This document shows positions 16,612 to 26,167 of a stretch of 64,000 nt of DNA, one piece after another. The DNA lies in the NCBI GenBank assembly GCA_945861585.1, contig CAMAVC010000002.1:1-64000 (forward strand), given 5' to 3'. The position numbers were made by a program, and so were the translations under genes. Within the stretch, counting starts at the first letter, position 1, and the number at the start of each line of letters is the position of its first letter. This DNA is from Planctomicrobium piriforme (GTDB lineage: Bacteria > Planctomycetota > Planctomycetia > Pirellulales > UBA1268). A model generated the notes under the pieces. The model was not told the DNA's origin, made no database searches, and saw only the letters and a list, made by a program, of their open reading frames with translations.

Positions 16612-18402
16612 ATGAGCCTGCTTGCGATCCTCGTGCCCAGCGCCGTCGTTTTGGCCGTCGCCTATCGCGTCTACGGCGGGATCCTGGCCCGGCTGTTTCG
16701 CCTCGACGACGCAGAGCCTACGCCCGCCGTGACGCTCCGCGACGACATCGATTACGAGCCGATCGCGCCGCAGATGCTCATGGGGCAGCACTTCTCGGCG
16801 ATCGCAGCCGCCGGCCCGATCGTGGGGCCGATCCTCGCGGGCGTGGCCTTCGGCTGGCTGCCGGCGCTCCTCTGGATTCTCATCGGCAGCATCTTCATTG
16901 GCGGCGTCCACGACTTCGCCGCCCTCGTGGCCTCGATCCGCCACAAGGCCCGGTCGATCGCCGAGGTCGTCCGCGATCATATGAGCCGTCGCGCCTACGT
17001 GCTCTTCCTGGCGTTCGTATGGATCGCGCTGGTGTACATCATCGTCGCCTTCACGGATATCACGGCCTCCAGCTTCATCGGTCGGCAGACGCTCGAAAAT
17101 GGCGACATGGTGTCGGGGGGCGGCATCGCCACGTCGAGCCTGCTCTACCTCGTGCTGCCCGTCGTGATGGGCGTATGCATGCGGTATTTGAAGATGCCGC
17201 TGTGGGCGGCGACGGTGATCTTTCTGCCGCTCGTGGGCCTCGCCATCTGGGCCGGGCAGAAGATCCCCTTCGACCTTGGGCAGGCGCTCGGCACCAGCGA
17301 CCTCATGGCCCAAAAAATCTGGGGCGTGGCCCTGCTCGTCTACTGCATCGGGGCGGCGATGGCGCCGATGTGGATGCTGCTCCAGCCCCGTGGCCACTTG
17401 GGCGGCTGCTTTCTCTACGTGGCCCTCGCGGGGGCGGCGATCGGCCTGGTGGCCAGCGACACGCTCGTGGCAGGCGATTCGCAGGTGCGGTATCCGGCGT
17501 TCACTTCGTGGCAGACGGCGAAGGCGGGCGACCTGATTCCGATGCTCTTCATCACGATCGCCTGCGGCGCCTGCTCGGGCTTTCATTCGCTGATCGCATC
17601 GGGCACCACGAGCAAGCAGCTGCGGCGGGAGACCGACGCCAAGCCGATCGGCTACGGCACGATGCTCCTGGAGGCGATGGTGGCGGTCGTGAGCCTGTGT
17701 TGCGTGATGGTGCTCACCGCGGGCGACGCCCGGGCCAATCAGCCGCCGAATTTCATCTACGCCCTCGGTCTCGGCCGGTTCCTGGAGATTCTCGGCGTGC
17801 CCACGGCGATCGGCGTGTCGTTCGCGCTCACGGCGTTCACGACGTTCGTCTACGACACGCTCGACGTGTGTACGCGTCTGGGACGCTACATCGTGCAGGA
17901 GCTGACAGGCCTCACTGGCAAGGCTGGGGCATGGCTCGGCACGGTGCTCACGGCCGGTGTGCCGATGCTGTTTCTCCTCCGGCCGCAGCTCGACGGCAAC
18001 GGCAACGCCGTGCCCGTCTGGAAGACGTTTTGGAGCTTGTTCGGCGCGAGCAACCAGCTGCTCGCGGCGCTCACGCTCCTGGGTGTGACGGTGTGGCTGT
18101 GGCGCACGCGGCGGGCCGCGTGGGTGTGGCTCGTGACGGGGCTGCCGACCGCGTTCATGTATGCGATGAGCACGTGGGCCCTGGCCACGATGACGCTGCC
18201 GCGGTTTCGCTCGAATGCCGGGTTCACGCTGCCGGCCGACCCCGTGCCGTGGGCGGGGCTGGTGCTGCTCGTGCTGGCGCTCGTGATGCTCGTGGAGGCG
18301 ATCCGCGTGATCGCCCTGCCGCAGGGGCCAGGCGGACCATCGGGCACGAAACGCACGAGCCAGCTGCCGGAGCCACGCGGATGGGACGCAAAAACCGCCT
18401 GA
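16612..18402 (+). CDS. cstA: Carbon starvation protein A / peptide or pyruvate transporter
   Basis: This multi-membrane-segment protein of the CstA family imports peptides or pyruvate under carbon limitation. The 596 residues include the family landmarks [33 protein letters not shown] and [16 protein letters not shown]. The chosen ATG at 16612 is preceded by GAGG; the ATG at 16582 would add ten hydrophilic residues and is possible. The C-terminal tail beyond the last membrane helix (from ~560) is Pro/Gly-rich. The end of the gene overlaps the DUF2256 gene by 22 bases in another frame, implying coupled translation. Confidence 0.93.
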   Translation: MSLLAILVPSAVVLAVAYRVYGGILARLFRLDDAEPTPAVTLRDDIDYEPIAPQMLMGQHFSAIAAAGPIVGPILAGVAFGWLPALLWILIGSIFIGGVHDFAALVASIRHKARSIAEVVRDHMSRRAYVLFLAFVWIALVYIIVAFTDITASSFIGRQTLENGDMVSGGGIATSSLLYLVLPVVMGVCMRYLKMPLWAATVIFLPLVGLAIWAGQKIPFDLGQALGTSDLMAQKIWGVALLVYCIGAAMAPMWMLLQPRGHLGGCFLYVALAGAAIGLVASDTLVAGDSQVRYPAFTSWQTAKAGDLIPMLFITIACGACSGFHSLIASGTTSKQLRRETDAKPIGYGTMLLEAMVAVVSLCCVMVLTAGDARANQPPNFIYALGLGRFLEILGVPTAIGVSFALTAFTTFVYDTLDVCTRLGRYIVQELTGLTGKAGAWLGTVLTAGVPMLFLLRPQLDGNGNAVPVWKTFWSLFGASNQLLAALTLLGVTVWLWRTRRAAWVWLVTGLPTAFMYAMSTWALATMTLPRFRSNAGFTLPADPVPWAGLVLLVLALVMLVEAIRVIALPQGPGGPSGTKRTSQLPEPRGWDAKTA

Positions 18403-18542
18403 GCAACGACAAGGCCCGGCTGCCGCAGAAACCGTGCGCGGCCTGCGGCCGGCCGTTCACGTGGCGGAAAAAATGGGAGCGGTGCTGGGAGCAGGTGCGG
18501 TATTGCAGCGACCGCTGCCGCAACGCAGGCAAGGCCGGCTGA
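18381..18542 (+). CDS. DUF2256 small zinc-ribbon-like protein
   Basis: This 53-residue protein has the family pattern [20 protein letters not shown] followed by RYCSDRCR. The four cysteines (CxxC and CxxxC) probably bind zinc, and the basic TWRKKW stretch is the family signature. Its function is unknown; homologues often neighbour photolyase-related genes, which is not the case here. The ATG lies inside the last 22 bases of cstA. Confidence 0.85.
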   Translation: MGRKNRLSNDKARLPQKPCAACGRPFTWRKKWERCWEQVRYCSDRCRNAGKAG

Positions 18543-18550
18543 GCGAGCGG

Positions 18551-20656
18551 CTACCTCAACTCGCGGCTCACAAACGTCCAGCCGAGAGCGTCCATGAAGG
18601 CGCGCTGCTTGTTGTCGGCGGCGCCGCCGTGGCCGCCTTCGATGTTTTCGTAGTACAGGACGTCCTGCTTCCGCTCGAGCAGGAGCGCCGTCATCTTGCG
18701 GGCGTGGCCGGGATGCACGCGGTCGTCACGCGTGGAGGTGGTGATCAGGATCGGTGGATACGTCTGCGCCGGGTCCACATTGTGATACGGTGAAAACGTG
18801 CGAATGAAGGCCCACTCGTCGGGCTTGTCGGGATCGCCGTATTCGCCCATCCAGCTCGCCCCGGCGAGGAGCTTGTTGAACCGCCGCATGTCGAGCAGCG
18901 GCACCTGGCAAACGACCGCGCCGAAGAGATCGGGCCGCATCGTGTACATGTTGCCCACGAGTAGGCCGCCGTTACTGCCTCCCATGCAGCCGAGGTGCCG
19001 TGGCGACGTCACCTTCCGGCGGACGAGGTCCTCAGCCACGGCGCTGAAGTCGTGATAGGCCCGCGGCCGCTGTTCCTTGAGCGCCGCCTGATGCCATCGC
19101 GGGCCGAACTCGCCGCCGCCCCGGATGTTGGCGATCACATACACGTGGCCTCGTTCGAGCCAGGCCGATCCGGAGACCGCGTGGTAGCCGGGCACGAGCG
19201 GAATCTCGAACCCGCCGTAGCCGTAGAGCAGCGTGGGCGCGGAGCCGTCGAGGGGCAGATTCGCCGGCCCGATCTGGAAATACGGAATCCGCGTCCCATC
19301 TTTCGAGACGGCTTCGTGCTGCTCGACCGTCAGGCCGTCCGCGTTGAAGAAAGCGGGCGAGTGCTTGAGTTTCTCCGGGGCCGAAGCGGGCAGCGAGGCG
19401 GAACCAAGTGCGAGCGTCGACGGCTCGAGCGGGCTCGACGTGACGAGCCAACAGGCGTCTGATTCCAGTTCGTCGACGGCCGTCGCCGAGGCCGTGCCGA
19501 ATTCCGGTACGCCGGCCAGCGGCTGCCGGGCCCACGCGCGATCGACGAACGTGAGCGATTCCACACGGCTGCGCACGTTGTCGAGCGTGGTGATGAGGAC
19601 GTGATGCCGGGTGCCGGCCCAGGCGACGAGCGACGTGCGATCGGTCGGCTCGAAGAGCACGTGGAACATCCGGCCCCCGGCCAGAAAACCATCAAAATCT
19701 GTGGCGAGCAGGCTCCCTGCCCTGTAGGTCGCGTCGCCGACGGTCCAATCGCTCCGGAGTTCGATCAACAGCCACTCGCGGTGCGCCCCGGCGTTCGCAT
19801 CATCGGGCTTCTCAACGCGGATCAGTCTGCCGTCGCGCCGCAGGAAGAGCTCATTCGTCCAGAACGTGACCTGCCGCTGCACGAAGTCGCGCTCGAAGCC
19901 GGGTGTGAGGTCGCGGTATGCCACCACCCGCATATCGTCGGGCCGGCCCTCGTAGACGAGCGGTGCGGAAGCCAGGGGCGTGCCCCGGGTCCATTCACGC
20001 ACCGTGCGCGGATACCCCGACGTGGTGAGCGAGCCGGGGCCGAAGTCGGTGGCGACGAACAGGCTGTCGCGGTCCCGCCATGCGACCTGGCTCTTGGCCT
20101 CGGGCAAAGAGAAGCCGTCAGCCATGAACTGCTTTGCCGTCAGGTCGAACTCCCGCACCACGTCGGCGTCGGCTCCGCCGCGGGAAAGCGACACGAGGCA
20201 CAGGTGATCCTCGGGTTTGAGCACGCTGGCCCCGTGCCACACCCAGTTCTCATTTTCAGCCGCGGCCAGCGCATCGAGATCGAGCACGGTCTCCCAGGCG
20301 GGCTCCGGCTTCCGGTACTCCTCGAGCGTCGTCCGCCGCCAGACGCCCTTTGGGTTCTTGGCATCGCGCCAGAAGTTGTAGAACCGGTCGCCGATCTTCG
20401 ACACCATCGGGATTCGGTCTTTCGAATCGAGAATCGCGAGCAGCCGCTTCTCCAGCGTTTTGAAAGCTTCTGATTCAGCGAGCGACTTCACGCTCTCGGC
20501 ATTCCTCTCACGCACCCACGCGAGCTGTTTTTCGCCCGTCACATCTTCGAGCCAGAGATGGGAATCGGCGGGCGGTTCGGCGGCGTGGGCGGTGTGCATG
20601 GGAGTGAAGCAGATGCCAAGGGAAAAAAGACAAAGGATGGAAGGAAATTGCGTCAT
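18551..20656 (-). CDS. Prolyl oligopeptidase family S9 serine peptidase, exported
   Basis: This 701-residue peptidase cleaves short peptides after proline. The ATG at 20656 gives a signal peptide (MTQFPSILCLFSLGICFTP, ending near HAA), followed by the N-terminal propeller starting HLWLEDVTGEKQLAWVRERN. The C-terminal alpha/beta-hydrolase domain has the nucleophile in GCMGGSNGGLLVGN, the aspartate in STRDDRVHPGHARK and the histidine in IEGGHGGAADNKQ. The order and spacing fit S9A. It ends eight bases from the DUF2256 gene in convergent orientation. The frame continues upstream to 20845, but that part lies in the repeat element and has no signal sequence. Confidence 0.94.
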   Translation of the reverse strand: MTQFPSILCLFSLGICFTPMHTAHAAEPPADSHLWLEDVTGEKQLAWVRERNAESVKSLAESEAFKTLEKRLLAILDSKDRIPMVSKIGDRFYNFWRDAKNPKGVWRRTTLEEYRKPEPAWETVLDLDALAAAENENWVWHGASVLKPEDHLCLVSLSRGGADADVVREFDLTAKQFMADGFSLPEAKSQVAWRDRDSLFVATDFGPGSLTTSGYPRTVREWTRGTPLASAPLVYEGRPDDMRVVAYRDLTPGFERDFVQRQVTFWTNELFLRRDGRLIRVEKPDDANAGAHREWLLIELRSDWTVGDATYRAGSLLATDFDGFLAGGRMFHVLFEPTDRTSLVAWAGTRHHVLITTLDNVRSRVESLTFVDRAWARQPLAGVPEFGTASATAVDELESDACWLVTSSPLEPSTLALGSASLPASAPEKLKHSPAFFNADGLTVEQHEAVSKDGTRIPYFQIGPANLPLDGSAPTLLYGYGGFEIPLVPGYHAVSGSAWLERGHVYVIANIRGGGEFGPRWHQAALKEQRPRAYHDFSAVAEDLVRRKVTSPRHLGCMGGSNGGLLVGNMYTMRPDLFGAVVCQVPLLDMRRFNKLLAGASWMGEYGDPDKPDEWAFIRTFSPYHNVDPAQTYPPILITTSTRDDRVHPGHARKMTALLLERKQDVLYYENIEGGHGGAADNKQRAFMDALGWTFVSRELR

Positions 20657-20699
20657 GATTGTCACCTTATCCACGCCGGCTTCGGGCTCTCCGTATCCC

Positions 20700-21030
20700 G
20701 TCGCCGGACGTTCACTGCGGCCCTCCAGGCCTCCGTTCACTCGACTCCGGCTGCGCTGCGCCATCCATGGCTGCGCTTGCCTGCATACGCCGTCTCCAGG
20801 ACACGGAGAGCCCGAAACCTCCCGGTCGCGAACCACCATGCACATTCCCTTCGGCTCACGCCTCGGGCTTCCGGTTGGCGAGGCGAGGGGCTGCCCCTAC
20901 CGTCGAGACGGCGTATGTGACCAGCGAAGCCATGGATGGCGCAGCGCAGGCACATCCGAGTGAGCGGAGGCCACGAGGGCCGCAGCGAACGTCCGGCGAG
21001 ACGGTACGGGGCAGCACCGAGCCGGATTGT
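20700..21030. repeat. Long inverted-repeat intergenic element, copy C (most complete)
   Basis: Two imperfect inverted arms of about 100 bp (about 20700-20796 and 20905-21003) can pair; both contain CCATCCATGG or its complement with flanking GCGCAGCGC. Between them lies the arm CGGCTCACGCCTCGGGCTTCC split across 20852-20872, shared with copies A and B. The stretch 20880-21028 is closely similar to 25950-26101. Together this fills the 391-base gap between the S9 peptidase start and the 3' end of proA. No protein is encoded. Confidence 0.78.
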
Positions 21031-21047
21031 GCAAATTGACAACAACA

Positions 21048-22307
21048 CTACGCCCGCACCTGCCCCGAGCCCGTCACCACGAATTTGTACGTCGTGAGCT
21101 CCTTCGTGCCGCAGGGGCCGCGGGCGTGGAGCTTGTCGGTGGAGATGCCGATCTCGGCGCCGAGGCCGAGCTCGCCGCCGTCGTTGAACCGGGTGCTGGC
21201 ATTCACCATGACCACGGCCGTATCGACCCGAGACGTGAACCGATCGGCCGCGGTCCGGTCGGCCGTGACGATCGAATCGGTGTGCCGTGAGCCGTAGCGA
21301 TTGACATGCTCGATGGCGGCGTCGACCGAATCAACGACGGCCACGGAGATCTTGGGGCCGAGATACTCGGTGGCCCAGTCGGCCTCGGTGGCCGGGCCCG
21401 CCGCCGGCACGAGCCGCCGCGTGGCCTCGTCGCCCACGATTTCCACGTGGAAGCCGGCCAGCGCCCCGGCGACCTCCGGCAAAAACCGGTCGGCCACGTC
21501 CTTGTGCACGAGCAGCGACTCGGCCGCGTTGCACACGCCCATCCGCTGGCACTTGGCATTCACCGTGATCGCCTTGGCCATGGCGAGGTCGGCCGCCTTG
21601 TCCACATAGACATGGCAGTTACCCGTGAAGTGCTTGAGCACCGGCATCCGCGCCTCGGAGCAGACGCGGCGGATGAGGGCCTCGCCGCCGCGCGGAATGA
21701 CGATGTCGATGAGGTCGTCCATCTTCAGAAACTCCCCCACCGCCTCGCGGTCGGGCGTATCTACGAGCTGCACGCTATCGACGGGCAGGCCGCTGTCGGC
21801 GATGGCCGCCCGCATGCTCTCGACGATCCGGGCGCTGGAGTGAGCCGCCTCCTTGCCGCCGCGGAGGATGATCGCATTGCCGGCGGCGAGGGCCACGGCC
21901 GCTGCGTCAGCCGTGACGTTGGGCCGCGACTCGTAGATGAAGAACACCACTCCCAAGGGCACGCGGATCTTTCTGACGACGAGCCCATTCGGCCGCGTGG
22001 TTTCCTCGAGCACCTCACCGACGGGGTCGGGCAGATCTGCCACGGCCTCGACGCCCGCGGCGATCCCCTCCACCCGCTTGGCATCGAGCGTGAGCCGGTC
22101 GATCGCTGCGGCCGTGAGGCCGAACCCCGGCGCTGCGGCGATGTCGAGGGCGTTGGCAGCGAGAATCGCATCGACGTCGGTGCGGATCCTCGTAGCCGCA
22201 GCCCGCAGGCCGGCGGCCTTCGCGGCGGCCGGCACGGAGGCCAGCTCGATGGCCGCCTGACGGGCTCGGGTGGCAGTGTCGCGGCACTGGGAAGCAAGCG
22301 TGTTCAT
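21048..22307 (-). CDS. proA: Gamma-glutamyl phosphate reductase
   Basis: This enzyme reduces gamma-glutamyl phosphate to the semialdehyde in proline synthesis. The 419-residue length is typical. The catalytic cysteine lies in LKHFTGNCHVYVD, and the NADPH-binding region includes GVVFFIYESRPNVTADAAA. The ATG overlaps the TGA of folP (ATGA), so it is the last gene of the leftward recO-bamD/lptE/folP/proA operon. proB is not present in the window. Confidence 0.96.
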   Translation of the reverse strand: MNTLASQCRDTATRARQAAIELASVPAAAKAAGLRAAATRIRTDVDAILAANALDIAAAPGFGLTAAAIDRLTLDAKRVEGIAAGVEAVADLPDPVGEVLEETTRPNGLVVRKIRVPLGVVFFIYESRPNVTADAAAVALAAGNAIILRGGKEAAHSSARIVESMRAAIADSGLPVDSVQLVDTPDREAVGEFLKMDDLIDIVIPRGGEALIRRVCSEARMPVLKHFTGNCHVYVDKAADLAMAKAITVNAKCQRMGVCNAAESLLVHKDVADRFLPEVAGALAGFHVEIVGDEATRRLVPAAGPATEADWATEYLGPKISVAVVDSVDAAIEHVNRYGSRHTDSIVTADRTAADRFTSRVDTAVVMVNASTRFNDGGELGLGAEIGISTDKLHARGPCGTKELTTYKFVVTGSGQVRA

Positions 22308-23191
22308 CCCGACATCGTAGCAAACAGTTCAAGAGCCGCGCGGGTGAGGCCCACGGCGTGGACGCGCACGATCTGGATGCCCTGCGCGGCCAGGCCGCAG
22401 GCGGCGCCTGCCGTGCCCGCATCGAGCTCGTCGCGCGAGGCAGGCCGGCCGAACGCCTGCTCGAGCAACTTCCCGATGAAGCCCTTCCGGGAATGGCCCA
22501 CGAGGATCGGCACGCCAAGATCGAGAAACCGCCCGGCTGCAGCCATGAGCGCGCGATTATGGGCGTGCGTCTTGCCGAAGCCGATGCCGGGGTCGAGGCA
22601 GAGTTTTTCGAGCGGAATGCCGGCGGCGAGCAGGGCATCGCGTCGGGCCAAGAGATGGCCGTGGATTTCGGACACGACGTCGTCATAGTGGGGATCGACC
22701 TGCATCGTCTGTGGAGTGCCCCGCATGTGCATGGCACAGATGCCGGCCCCGCTGTCGCGGGCGACCGCGAGCATGTCGGGATCACCCTCGAGGCCGGTGA
22801 CGTCGTTGATGATCTCCGCGCCGAGTTCCACGGCTCGGGCCGCGACCACGGCCTTCGAGGTGTCGATCGACACGGGTACGCTCGTCTCCGCGGCCAGCCG
22901 TCGCACCACGTCGCTCACCCGGCGCAGTTCCTCCGTGGCTTCGACCGGTGTCGCGTAGGGCCGCGTGCTTTCGCCACCGACGTCGAGGATGTCGGCCCCT
23001 TCGGCCACGAGCGCCAGGCCGTGGGCCACGGCCGCCTCGACCGAGGCATGCCGGCCGCCGTCGGAAAAACTATCGGGTGTGACGTTCACGATCCCCATCA
23101 CGAGCGGCCGCTGGAGCGCACCGCCCGGGCGCGGCAAAGGGAGCGATCGCGTGCGGATGTGCCAGTGCGTGGGGATGGCATGCGAGGGCAT
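22304..23191 (-). CDS. folP: Dihydropteroate synthase
   Basis: This enzyme condenses the pterin diphosphate with p-aminobenzoate in folate synthesis and is the sulfonamide target. The 295 residues contain both family signatures, VMGIVNVTPDSFSDGG and ADILDVGGESTRP, plus the late IGFGKTHAHN and GHSRKGFIG loops. The ATG at 23191 is preferred over an in-frame TTG three codons upstream. The N-terminal ~30 residues before the first signature are a little longer than in E. coli. The stop overlaps the proA start by four bases. Confidence 0.96.
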   Translation of the reverse strand: MPSHAIPTHWHIRTRSLPLPRPGGALQRPLVMGIVNVTPDSFSDGGRHASVEAAVAHGLALVAEGADILDVGGESTRPYATPVEATEELRRVSDVVRRLAAETSVPVSIDTSKAVVAARAVELGAEIINDVTGLEGDPDMLAVARDSGAGICAMHMRGTPQTMQVDPHYDDVVSEIHGHLLARRDALLAAGIPLEKLCLDPGIGFGKTHAHNRALMAAAGRFLDLGVPILVGHSRKGFIGKLLEQAFGRPASRDELDAGTAGAACGLAAQGIQIVRVHAVGLTRAALELFATMSG

Positions 23192-23209
23192 GCAGGGCAA
23201 TGTACCGTC

Positions 23210-23743
23210 CTACCAGGGCTCTTCCATGAGGCCCACGATCTGCTGGGCCATCTTCACGAGGCCCTCCTGCTGCGTGCTCACGACGGAACGGCCGAATTCG
23301 GGCACGAGCATCGCGGCCTGGCCCACATCGACGCTCGCCGCCGGCAGCGGGACCTGGCCCGAGGCGAGCACCGAGCCCCCACGGTCGGCCCAGGTGACAA
23401 GCACCTGGAGGTTCATCTCCACCTGCCGCGATTGATCGGTGGGGCTCTCCACCACCATGCGCTTCGTGTCGGCCACGATCCGGGCGGTGAGCACGCTGTC
23501 GGCATTCGGGTCGCCGACGACCTTGAACGGCGTGCGTTTCTCGATCTCCTTGCAGACGGCCTCCGTGAGTCGCTCGCCGAGGTCGACGCCGGGAGTCGTG
23601 CGGTAGCTCTCCGACTGGATCATCGGCACGTACACGGTGCGCACGTTCGGGGCGTAGAGCGTGTTGTTGCCGAGGCGATAGCTCGCGCACCCGACCGTGG
23701 CGAGGCTGGCCAGCAGGAGCGTGGCGATGACGGTGCGGCCCAT
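23210..23743 (-). CDS. lptE: LptE-like outer-membrane lipoprotein
   Basis: This 177-residue lipoprotein has a signal with the lipobox ATVGC (cysteine at residue ~19) and then YRLGNNTLYAPNVRTVYVPM, the typical opening of LptE-type proteins that plug the LPS-export barrel LptD. The rest is alpha/beta with strands and a late helix (FGRSVVSTQQEGLVKMAQQI). It follows the BamD-like part of the preceding fused frame by 14 bases, so two outer-membrane assembly lipoproteins are made from one operon. The LptE call rests on the overall pattern; a DUF4136-like lipoprotein is the alternative. Confidence 0.72.
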   Translation of the reverse strand: MGRTVIATLLLASLATVGCASYRLGNNTLYAPNVRTVYVPMIQSESYRTTPGVDLGERLTEAVCKEIEKRTPFKVVGDPNADSVLTARIVADTKRMVVESPTDQSRQVEMNLQVLVTWADRGGSVLASGQVPLPAASVDVGQAAMLVPEFGRSVVSTQQEGLVKMAQQIVGLMEEPW

Positions 23744-23757
23744 GCAAGCTCCCGGGC

Positions 23758-25770
23758 TCAGCGGATCGGCGCGCCGGCGCCGGAGGTATCTCCCCGGGCG
23801 ATCACGGCGTCGGCCTCGGCCATCGCGTCGAGTTCGGCTTCCTTGAGCGAGTCGGGGTTGAGCACGCGCGTGAGCATCGGGAAGGGGTCGTCGGAGACGT
23901 CATCCTTCCCGGCGAGCAGGTTGAGCTTTTCCCGCGACACCTGCGCGAGCTGCGTCTTCGGGTAGTCGCGGGCGATGAGGGCGTAGTAGATCCGTGCCGA
24001 CGTATAGTGCTTTCCCTTGGCATAGAACTCGGCCCGATTCCAATGCCGCTGAGCCTGCTGCGCGGCGATCTCGGCCCGCGTCTTGCCGACGCGGGTCTGC
24101 TCCTCGGCGTCGAGCTGGTCGGGAAACTGCACGAGGATCTGATCGGCGAGAATCTCCGCCTCGTCGAGCACGCCCCCCTCGTAGCCGGCTCCCTGGTACG
24201 AACGCAGCTTGGCTTGGAGGCCGAGCAGGTGGGCCTGGAGGAGGAAGTCGCTGTCGGGGTATTCGGTGCGCAACAGTCCGTAGAAGTAGTCGGCGTCCAT
24301 CCACTGGCGATCCATGAAGTGGGCGTTGGCCTGGGCCATGATGCTGTCGTCGGCGAGTGAGCCGCGCGGGTCGTTGATCCGCACGTGGTCGTAGGCCTTG
24401 AGGGCCCGTCCGCGGGTGTCGAAAATCGGCCGACTTCGATCGGCGAGGTTCGGCACGAGCAGCGGCAGATGGTGCTTCTGATCGATCGCGATCCAATACT
24501 GGGCGATCACGAACTGCCGCTGGGCGATCCGGTCGAGATAGCGGGTGTTGGCGTACTTCTTCACCAGTTCGTCGTACTGGTCTTCCGCCTTCGGATACTG
24601 GTCGGTGAAGAACCAGCATTCCGCGAGCTGCCACATCGCGTCTTCCTCGATCACTGAGTCGGGCCAGCGATCGATCGCCACCTTGTACTTCGGGATCGCC
24701 TTGGCGTACTTGGCTTCGCGGAACAAGCTGTCGGCCTCGGCGAGCGCGTTGCGGGCGACCGGTTCGTTCGGCCCGCGGCCCACGAGCTTCTTCCAGCGCT
24801 TCTTGATGTTCTCGCCCTTGAAGAAGTCCCAGCCGAATTCTGTCTCGGCCTGGGCGTATTCCGAGGAGATCACGGCGGAGTCGGCGTCTTGGCCCGGCTC
24901 TCCCGCAACCTTGCCCTCGACGTCGGGCTGCTTCTTGGCCCACGGCATCGTGGGCGCGGAAAACGTCGCACATCCCGACGCTGCCAACAGGCACATGACG
25001 ATGCCCGCCGTCGCGGCCCGTCTCACACGGCCCGATGCGACACGGAGCGGCCGGCCCAGCAGGTTTGCGAAATAGGTGTTCATGATCGCCCGTAGCTCTC
25101 CGGCGACGCGGTCGGGCAGATCGATCGAGCGCCACGCGTCGCGTTCCCCGCCGAGCCTGCGGAGTGCCGCCAGCGCGTCGGCGGACACCGCCACCACCGA
25201 CCGCTTGCCGGGGCGGCAGCGAGGGCACAGCGTGCCACCGTCGAGCATGCCGAAGGCGGTGCGGCCGGCAGGCGGCAGAGGGTCGGCACACTCCGCGCAG
25301 GTAGCGAGTGCCGGCGCATGCCCGGTGAGTTGCAGCAGCGAGAGCTCGGCCTGGATGACGAGCGCCTGGACGGGGCCGTCGGGCCCGCGCCAGTCAGAGA
25401 GCGCGACGATCGTGGCTGTGGCTGCATCGAAGAGTTCCGGGTGCGGATCGGCGTCCGCGGTGAGCACATCGAGCAACTCGGCCATCTGCATTCCGGCACG
25501 GAAGGCGACCACGCTGCCGCCGACGCGAAATCGCCGGTCGAGCCGCGCCTCTGTGAGCACGTCGAGCTGATCCGAGGATTTGCGGAGGACGAGTACCTGA
25601 CCGATCGAAAGCAGGTCAAGGGCGCCGTCGAACGCGCTCTTCGGCCGCCACGCCCCCTTTGCCAGCCCCCGCAGCTTGCCAAAATCACGGGTGAACAGCG
25701 TCACCACGGCGCTCGTCTCGCCGAACGGAATCGCCCGGATCACGATCGCCTGCGTCTTGTCGGGGGTCAT
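23758..25770 (-). CDS. RecO repair protein fused in frame to a BamD-like TPR lipoprotein
   Basis: One uninterrupted frame of 670 residues holds two proteins. Residues ~1-245 are RecO, the recombination mediator: OB-fold start KTQAIVIRAIPFGETSAVVT, helical domain, and zinc cysteines CAEC and CPRC at ~158-185. Residues ~249-670 resemble the BamD/YfiO lipoprotein of the outer-membrane barrel assembly complex: a positively charged hydrophobic signal, lipobox LAASGC (Cys ~267), then TPR repeats (YAKAIPKYKVAIDRWPDSV, then QYPKAEDQYDELVKKYANT). No stop separates them. An in-frame GTG at 25026-25024 sits exactly where a separate lipoprotein would start, but lacks a clear ribosome-binding site. Either the two are made as one protein, or internal initiation gives the lipoprotein. 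The ATG at 25770 is the start; the TTG just upstream is less likely. Confidence 0.85.
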   Translation of the reverse strand: MTPDKTQAIVIRAIPFGETSAVVTLFTRDFGKLRGLAKGAWRPKSAFDGALDLLSIGQVLVLRKSSDQLDVLTEARLDRRFRVGGSVVAFRAGMQMAELLDVLTADADPHPELFDAATATIVALSDWRGPDGPVQALVIQAELSLLQLTGHAPALATCAECADPLPPAGRTAFGMLDGGTLCPRCRPGKRSVVAVSADALAALRRLGGERDAWRSIDLPDRVAGELRAIMNTYFANLLGRPLRVASGRVRRAATAGIVMCLLAASGCATFSAPTMPWAKKQPDVEGKVAGEPGQDADSAVISSEYAQAETEFGWDFFKGENIKKRWKKLVGRGPNEPVARNALAEADSLFREAKYAKAIPKYKVAIDRWPDSVIEEDAMWQLAECWFFTDQYPKAEDQYDELVKKYANTRYLDRIAQRQFVIAQYWIAIDQKHHLPLLVPNLADRSRPIFDTRGRALKAYDHVRINDPRGSLADDSIMAQANAHFMDRQWMDADYFYGLLRTEYPDSDFLLQAHLLGLQAKLRSYQGAGYEGGVLDEAEILADQILVQFPDQLDAEEQTRVGKTRAEIAAQQAQRHWNRAEFYAKGKHYTSARIYYALIARDYPKTQLAQVSREKLNLLAGKDDVSDDPFPMLTRVLNPDSLKEAELDAMAEADAVIARGDTSGAGAPIR

Positions 25771-25833
25771 CAAGGCATTTTAGCCCCGATTGTTTTTGCC
25801 TGTGCAGCTCGTTTTGGTGATGCGCCGGCGAGC

Positions 25834-26101
25834 GGGACACGGGGAGCCCGAAGCCTCCCCAACGAAAGCCCGAGGTGCAAGCCGAGAGGATGCCCCGGTG
25901 GCAAAACACTCCGCGTATTCCCTTCGGCTCACGCCTCGGGCTTCCAGGCGGGGAGGCGAGGGGTTACCCCTACCGATGAGACGGCGTATTTGACCAGCGC
26001 AGGCAGGATGCCGGAGCGCAGGCAAATCCGAGTGAGCCGAAGCCTGGAGGGCGGAGGCGAACGTCCGGCGAGACGGTACGGGGTAACCCCGAGCCGGATT
26101 G
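25834..26101. repeat. Long inverted-repeat intergenic element, copy B
   Basis: The left arm 25865-25884 and right arm 25925-25943 are inverted repeats like those in copy A, with the same loop text (GAGGATGCCCCGGTGGC). The stretch from 25950 to 26101 matches the right half of copy C, including GAACGTCCGGCGAGACGGTA. The element fills most of the 394-base gap between recO-bamD and the CNNM gene, both on the minus strand. Confidence 0.78.
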
Positions 26102-26116
26102 GGCGAGTTCGGGCAT

Positions 26117-26134
26117 GACAGGCTGAAGCCTGTC
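26117..26134. repeat. Palindromic repeat, one copy
   Basis: One exact 18-bp copy in the GAA orientation lies 33 bases beyond the stop of the CNNM gene and immediately beside long element copy B. The following bases read CTCC rather than the usual CTAC. Confidence 0.9.
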
Positions 26135-26167
26135 CTCCAGCAGCAAGCGGGATGCTTGCCCCGCACC

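Noticed and set aside
17019-18380. Plus-strand frame upstream of the DUF2256 start
   Set aside because: It overlaps cstA out of frame and has no motif; only the last 53 codons from the ATG at 18381 form a recognisable protein.
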